Shown here in pieces: positions 23,596 to 25,569 of a stretch of 25,569 bases of DNA. The translations under genes and the position numbers were made by a program. The stretch covers positions 1 through 25,569 of the forward strand of contig PJER01000033.1 of assembly GCA_002825465.1 (NCBI GenBank), given 5' to 3'. Position 1 is the first letter of the stretch, and each line of letters begins with the position of its first letter. Below the pieces are notes generated by a model that had not been told where the DNA came from, ran no database searches, and saw only the letters and a list, made by a program, of their open reading frames with translations. Source of the stretch: Candidatus Thorarchaeota archaeon MP8T_1 (GTDB taxonomy: Archaea; Asgardarchaeota; Thorarchaeia; Thorarchaeales; Thorarchaeaceae).

Positions 23596-24252
23596 TCATG
23601 GAGAGTTCCTAATATCATATGCAATAGCAGATAGGATTGCCAGCACAACGAGGATTATTGATAAATTACCCACAGCCATCAAGATGATGAACATAGTATC
23701 AAAGTCAAAGAACCATGCAAGCGGAAACCCTACTATTGCTAGCCAGAGACCCAACAAGGAGGTGACGAAAAAGCCTACAAGGCTCCAAGGCCATGTTCTT
23801 GCTAAACGTACTTGTGTCTTCTCTGAAAAACGAGATCGCCACCATTGCATGGGTTGATTGATTCGCGTTGCAGCAACACATGCAAGATTGCCAGTGAAAA
23901 GTGGTGGAGAACCGCCTCCAACTAGAAAAAGTATCATTCCAAGGACAAACAGAATGAGGGGACCATTTTTTCGTTCAATGTACAGTAGTGCCCAGATTGC
24001 CATAATGATGCCAAGAGGAATGGAAAAAATCCCAGAGAGGAAGTAGGTAGGAAGAATCGAAAAAGCAGGCTCTGCGGAACCTGGCCAGAACTCCCATGCC
24101 GGACCTATTGCATCAATCAACAATCCTCCTGTTGGAGTGTTACCCTGAAGGAGTTCAAATACTCCATGTTCGATCCCATATATGCCTACGAGTGCTCCAA
24201 TTGATGAGGAGAGAGCTCGGAGTGCACTTGTGGTCTTACCTTTCGCTGACAT
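23596..24252 (-). CDS. Polytopic membrane protein of unknown function
   Basis: 218 residues, family not recognised. Hydrophobic helices lie near 15-33, 66-92, 95-116, 150-178 and 184-212, with possibly a sixth. GIEHGVFELLQG near 25-36 has a His and two Glu within or near the first helix. A soluble basic loop (about 130-148) separates two halves. ATG 24252 has a GGAAGGA purine run immediately before it. It is convergent with the flavodoxin-like gene and divergent from the MFS gene at 24481. Confidence 0.65.
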   Translation of the reverse strand: MSAKGKTTSALRALSSSIGALVGIYGIEHGVFELLQGNTPTGGLLIDAIGPAWEFWPGSAEPAFSILPTYFLSGIFSIPLGIIMAIWALLYIERKNGPLILFVLGMILFLVGGGSPPLFTGNLACVAATRINQPMQWWRSRFSEKTQVRLARTWPWSLVGFFVTSLLGLWLAIVGFPLAWFFDFDTMFIILMAVGNLSIILVVLAILSAIAYDIRNSP

Positions 24253-24399
24253 ATCCTTCCTTTTACTAACTGTTGTGAGAGTGTATAAGGATTTGTTACT
24301 TCAGCGTGATGCTGATTTCTTTAAATTACTAAATAATGAAAAATATTCAGTTTTCTCTTTCAATTTATTGAGCCGAGGTGTCCTGTTGCATCTTTTCAG

Positions 24400-24456
24400 C
24401 TACTAGTGCATTCTGAACTTGGTTATACTTCCATCAATGATATAACCATCTAGTAG
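24400..24456. repeat. Nested inverted repeats upstream of the MFS gene
   Basis: Outer arms CTACTAG (24400-24406) and CTAGTAG (24450-24456) enclose inner arms GGTTATA (24421-24427) and TATAACC (24441-24447). Both pairs are exact over 7 bases. They lie 25 bases before ATG 24481 and could be a regulator-binding site or a structured RNA leader. The rest of the gap from 24253 is AT-rich without a gene. Confidence 0.5.
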
Positions 24457-24480
24457 TCACAAATTTTAGTGATCATCTAA

Positions 24481-25569
24481 ATGCAAGAGAGAATCCCTAT
24501 TTCTAAAACTACTAAACTTGTCATTACAGTGGCATTTGTTCTATATTCAGCTTACAATATAGTCTTCACAGCACTTCAGGATTATGTGTTTTTTATCTCT
24601 GATGATAGACAAGCACTTGGGATTTCTTTCGGTATTTTCTTATTTTCCGCAGTTATTTCAAGAATTCTTTCTGGATGGATTCTCGAGAAAATTGATGATG
24701 CAGTAGCTCTTGTAGCAGGGAATATTGTACTTACGTTTACTTTGGGAGTTTATCCATTTGCTTCAGTAACAGCCATAATTTACGCAATAAGAGCGATACA
24801 AGGATTTGGCTGGGCACTCTCGACAGTAACAATTCTTACAATGATTACTGAAAACACTCAAAACTCAAGAGTCAGTAATGCACTTGGATACCTCAATGGA
24901 TTTGGCTCATTGAGTCTAATGATTTTTCCCGCTCTTGGAAGTTGGATCGTAGCAATCGAATCCATGGAAACTTTTACTCTCTGTTTTGTTATAGCTTTTA
25001 TGCTTAGTATACTTAGCTCCGGATTGTCACTCTATGTATGGAGGATAATACCACCTATAATAGAACATGATGAGCCAATCTCGGGATTTCCAGAAAGAGC
25101 AACCATAACGCCAACAGTGTCCGCCTTTCTCTTATTCATGATATATGGAATACTGGCAAGTTACTCTCCTGAGATAGCTGCAAGAAATAACATTGAGAAC
25201 CCAGGCATTTTCTTCACGATTTTAGCATTTGCTCAAATAATTGGTTCCGTAATTGGTGGAGTAGTCACAAGCAATTCGAGATATAGGGAAGTAGCTGTAG
25301 GTGGAGGTATTTTCGTTGTGGGTGGAGTCTTTGTACTTGCTATTTCGACTGGTATTATTGTATACATCATATCAGCATTGGCAATTGGTTTTGGACTTGC
25401 ATCAGGAGGTCTTGCGCTTAACTCGTACGTTTCCAATGTATCAATAAATTCCAAAGCGAAAGGGATGGCTCTCTATTCTGCAGGTTGTGATACATCGATT
25501 GCAATTGGTTCCTTTAGTGCAGCTATACTTCTTGGTTGGAGTTGGGGGATTCCCTCGATTCTATTTGTA
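24481..25569 (+). CDS. MFS transporter, 3' end cut by window edge
   Basis: The frame from ATG 24481 is open to the last base (363 codons), so the gene continues beyond the window. It shows ten or more hydrophobic helices in two halves. After helix 2 SRILSGWILEKID replaces the classical motif A, keeping the G-W and acidic residue. IRAIQGFGWAL in helix 4 is the usual R-x-x-Q-G-x-G-x-A motif B of MFS exporters. No ribosome binding site precedes the ATG, suggesting a leaderless mRNA or control through the nested repeats just upstream. The sequence is quite different from the MFS protein at 18676-20076, so they are not recent copies. Substrate unknown. Confidence 0.82.
   Translation, partial: MQERIPISKTTKLVITVAFVLYSAYNIVFTALQDYVFFISDDRQALGISFGIFLFSAVISRILSGWILEKIDDAVALVAGNIVLTFTLGVYPFASVTAIIYAIRAIQGFGWALSTVTILTMITENTQNSRVSNALGYLNGFGSLSLMIFPALGSWIVAIESMETFTLCFVIAFMLSILSSGLSLYVWRIIPPIIEHDEPISGFPERATITPTVSAFLLFMIYGILASYSPEIAARNNIENPGIFFTILAFAQIIGSVIGGVVTSNSRYREVAVGGGIFVVGGVFVLAISTGIIVYIISALAIGFGLASGGLALNSYVSNVSINSKAKGMALYSAGCDTSIAIGSFSAAILLGWSWGIPSILFV

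Noticed and set aside
23226..23648. 140-codon minus-strand ORF across the flavodoxin-like gene end
   Set aside because: Cys/Ser-rich shadow translation, overlapping two better genes on both sides.

Overview
The window is AT-rich, gene-dense DNA that is most likely archaeal. The evidence is strong Shine-Dalgarno sites of the type AGGAGGTGAT mixed with probably leaderless genes, frequent GTG and TTG starts, exported proteins rich in N-glycosylation sequons, and a CcmE of the Cys-type (CxxxY) known from archaea and some Desulfovibrio relatives. An Asgard-like lineage is possible from the mix of redox genes, but no marker gene here settles it. No rRNA, tRNA, CRISPR array, insertion sequence or phage gene was seen, and no gene-free stretch exceeds 300 bases. 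The longest gaps are 24253-24480, 5787-6013 and 13403-13611.

Region 1 (1-12770, all + strand) is one long redox block. It holds three FAD-linked oxidases of the GlcD/D-lactate dehydrogenase type (the first cut by the window edge) and three HdrD/GlpC-like proteins, each with two [4Fe-4S] ferredoxin motifs and two CCG domains. Between them lie an amine-oxidase/phytoene-desaturase-like flavoprotein, an exported membrane-anchored protein with a single CX4CH c-heme motif, and a four-helix DUF2231-like membrane protein. The block ends with a cytochrome c maturation set: ccmA, ccmB, ccmC, a 47-residue ccmD-like gene, and a CxxxY-type ccmE. The simplest reading is a membrane-bound 2-hydroxyacid (or similar) dehydrogenase system. 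FAD subunits, two of them with their own C-terminal membrane anchors, would pass electrons through the CCG Fe-S subunits to a membrane heme/c-type cytochrome pair, and the linked Ccm genes would attach the heme. The substrate cannot be told from sequence.

Region 2 (12776-14532, - strand) has an iron-sulfur flavoprotein (Isf-like) and an exported, heavily sequon-bearing membrane protein of unknown function. Region 3 (14645-18661, + strand) has a full-length bacterial-type MutS translationally coupled to an APH-fold kinase, then a small membrane zinc-ribbon protein.

Region 4 (18676-25569) is a mixed set: a - strand MFS transporter, an unrecognised cysteine-bearing protein, an ICMT/PEMT-type membrane methyltransferase, an ABM-like small protein, a CDP-alcohol phosphatidyltransferase-like protein with a degenerate motif, a membrane-tethered flavodoxin-like protein, a - strand polytopic membrane protein, and a second MFS transporter cut by the right edge. 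The most notable system is the region 1 redox and cytochrome c block.
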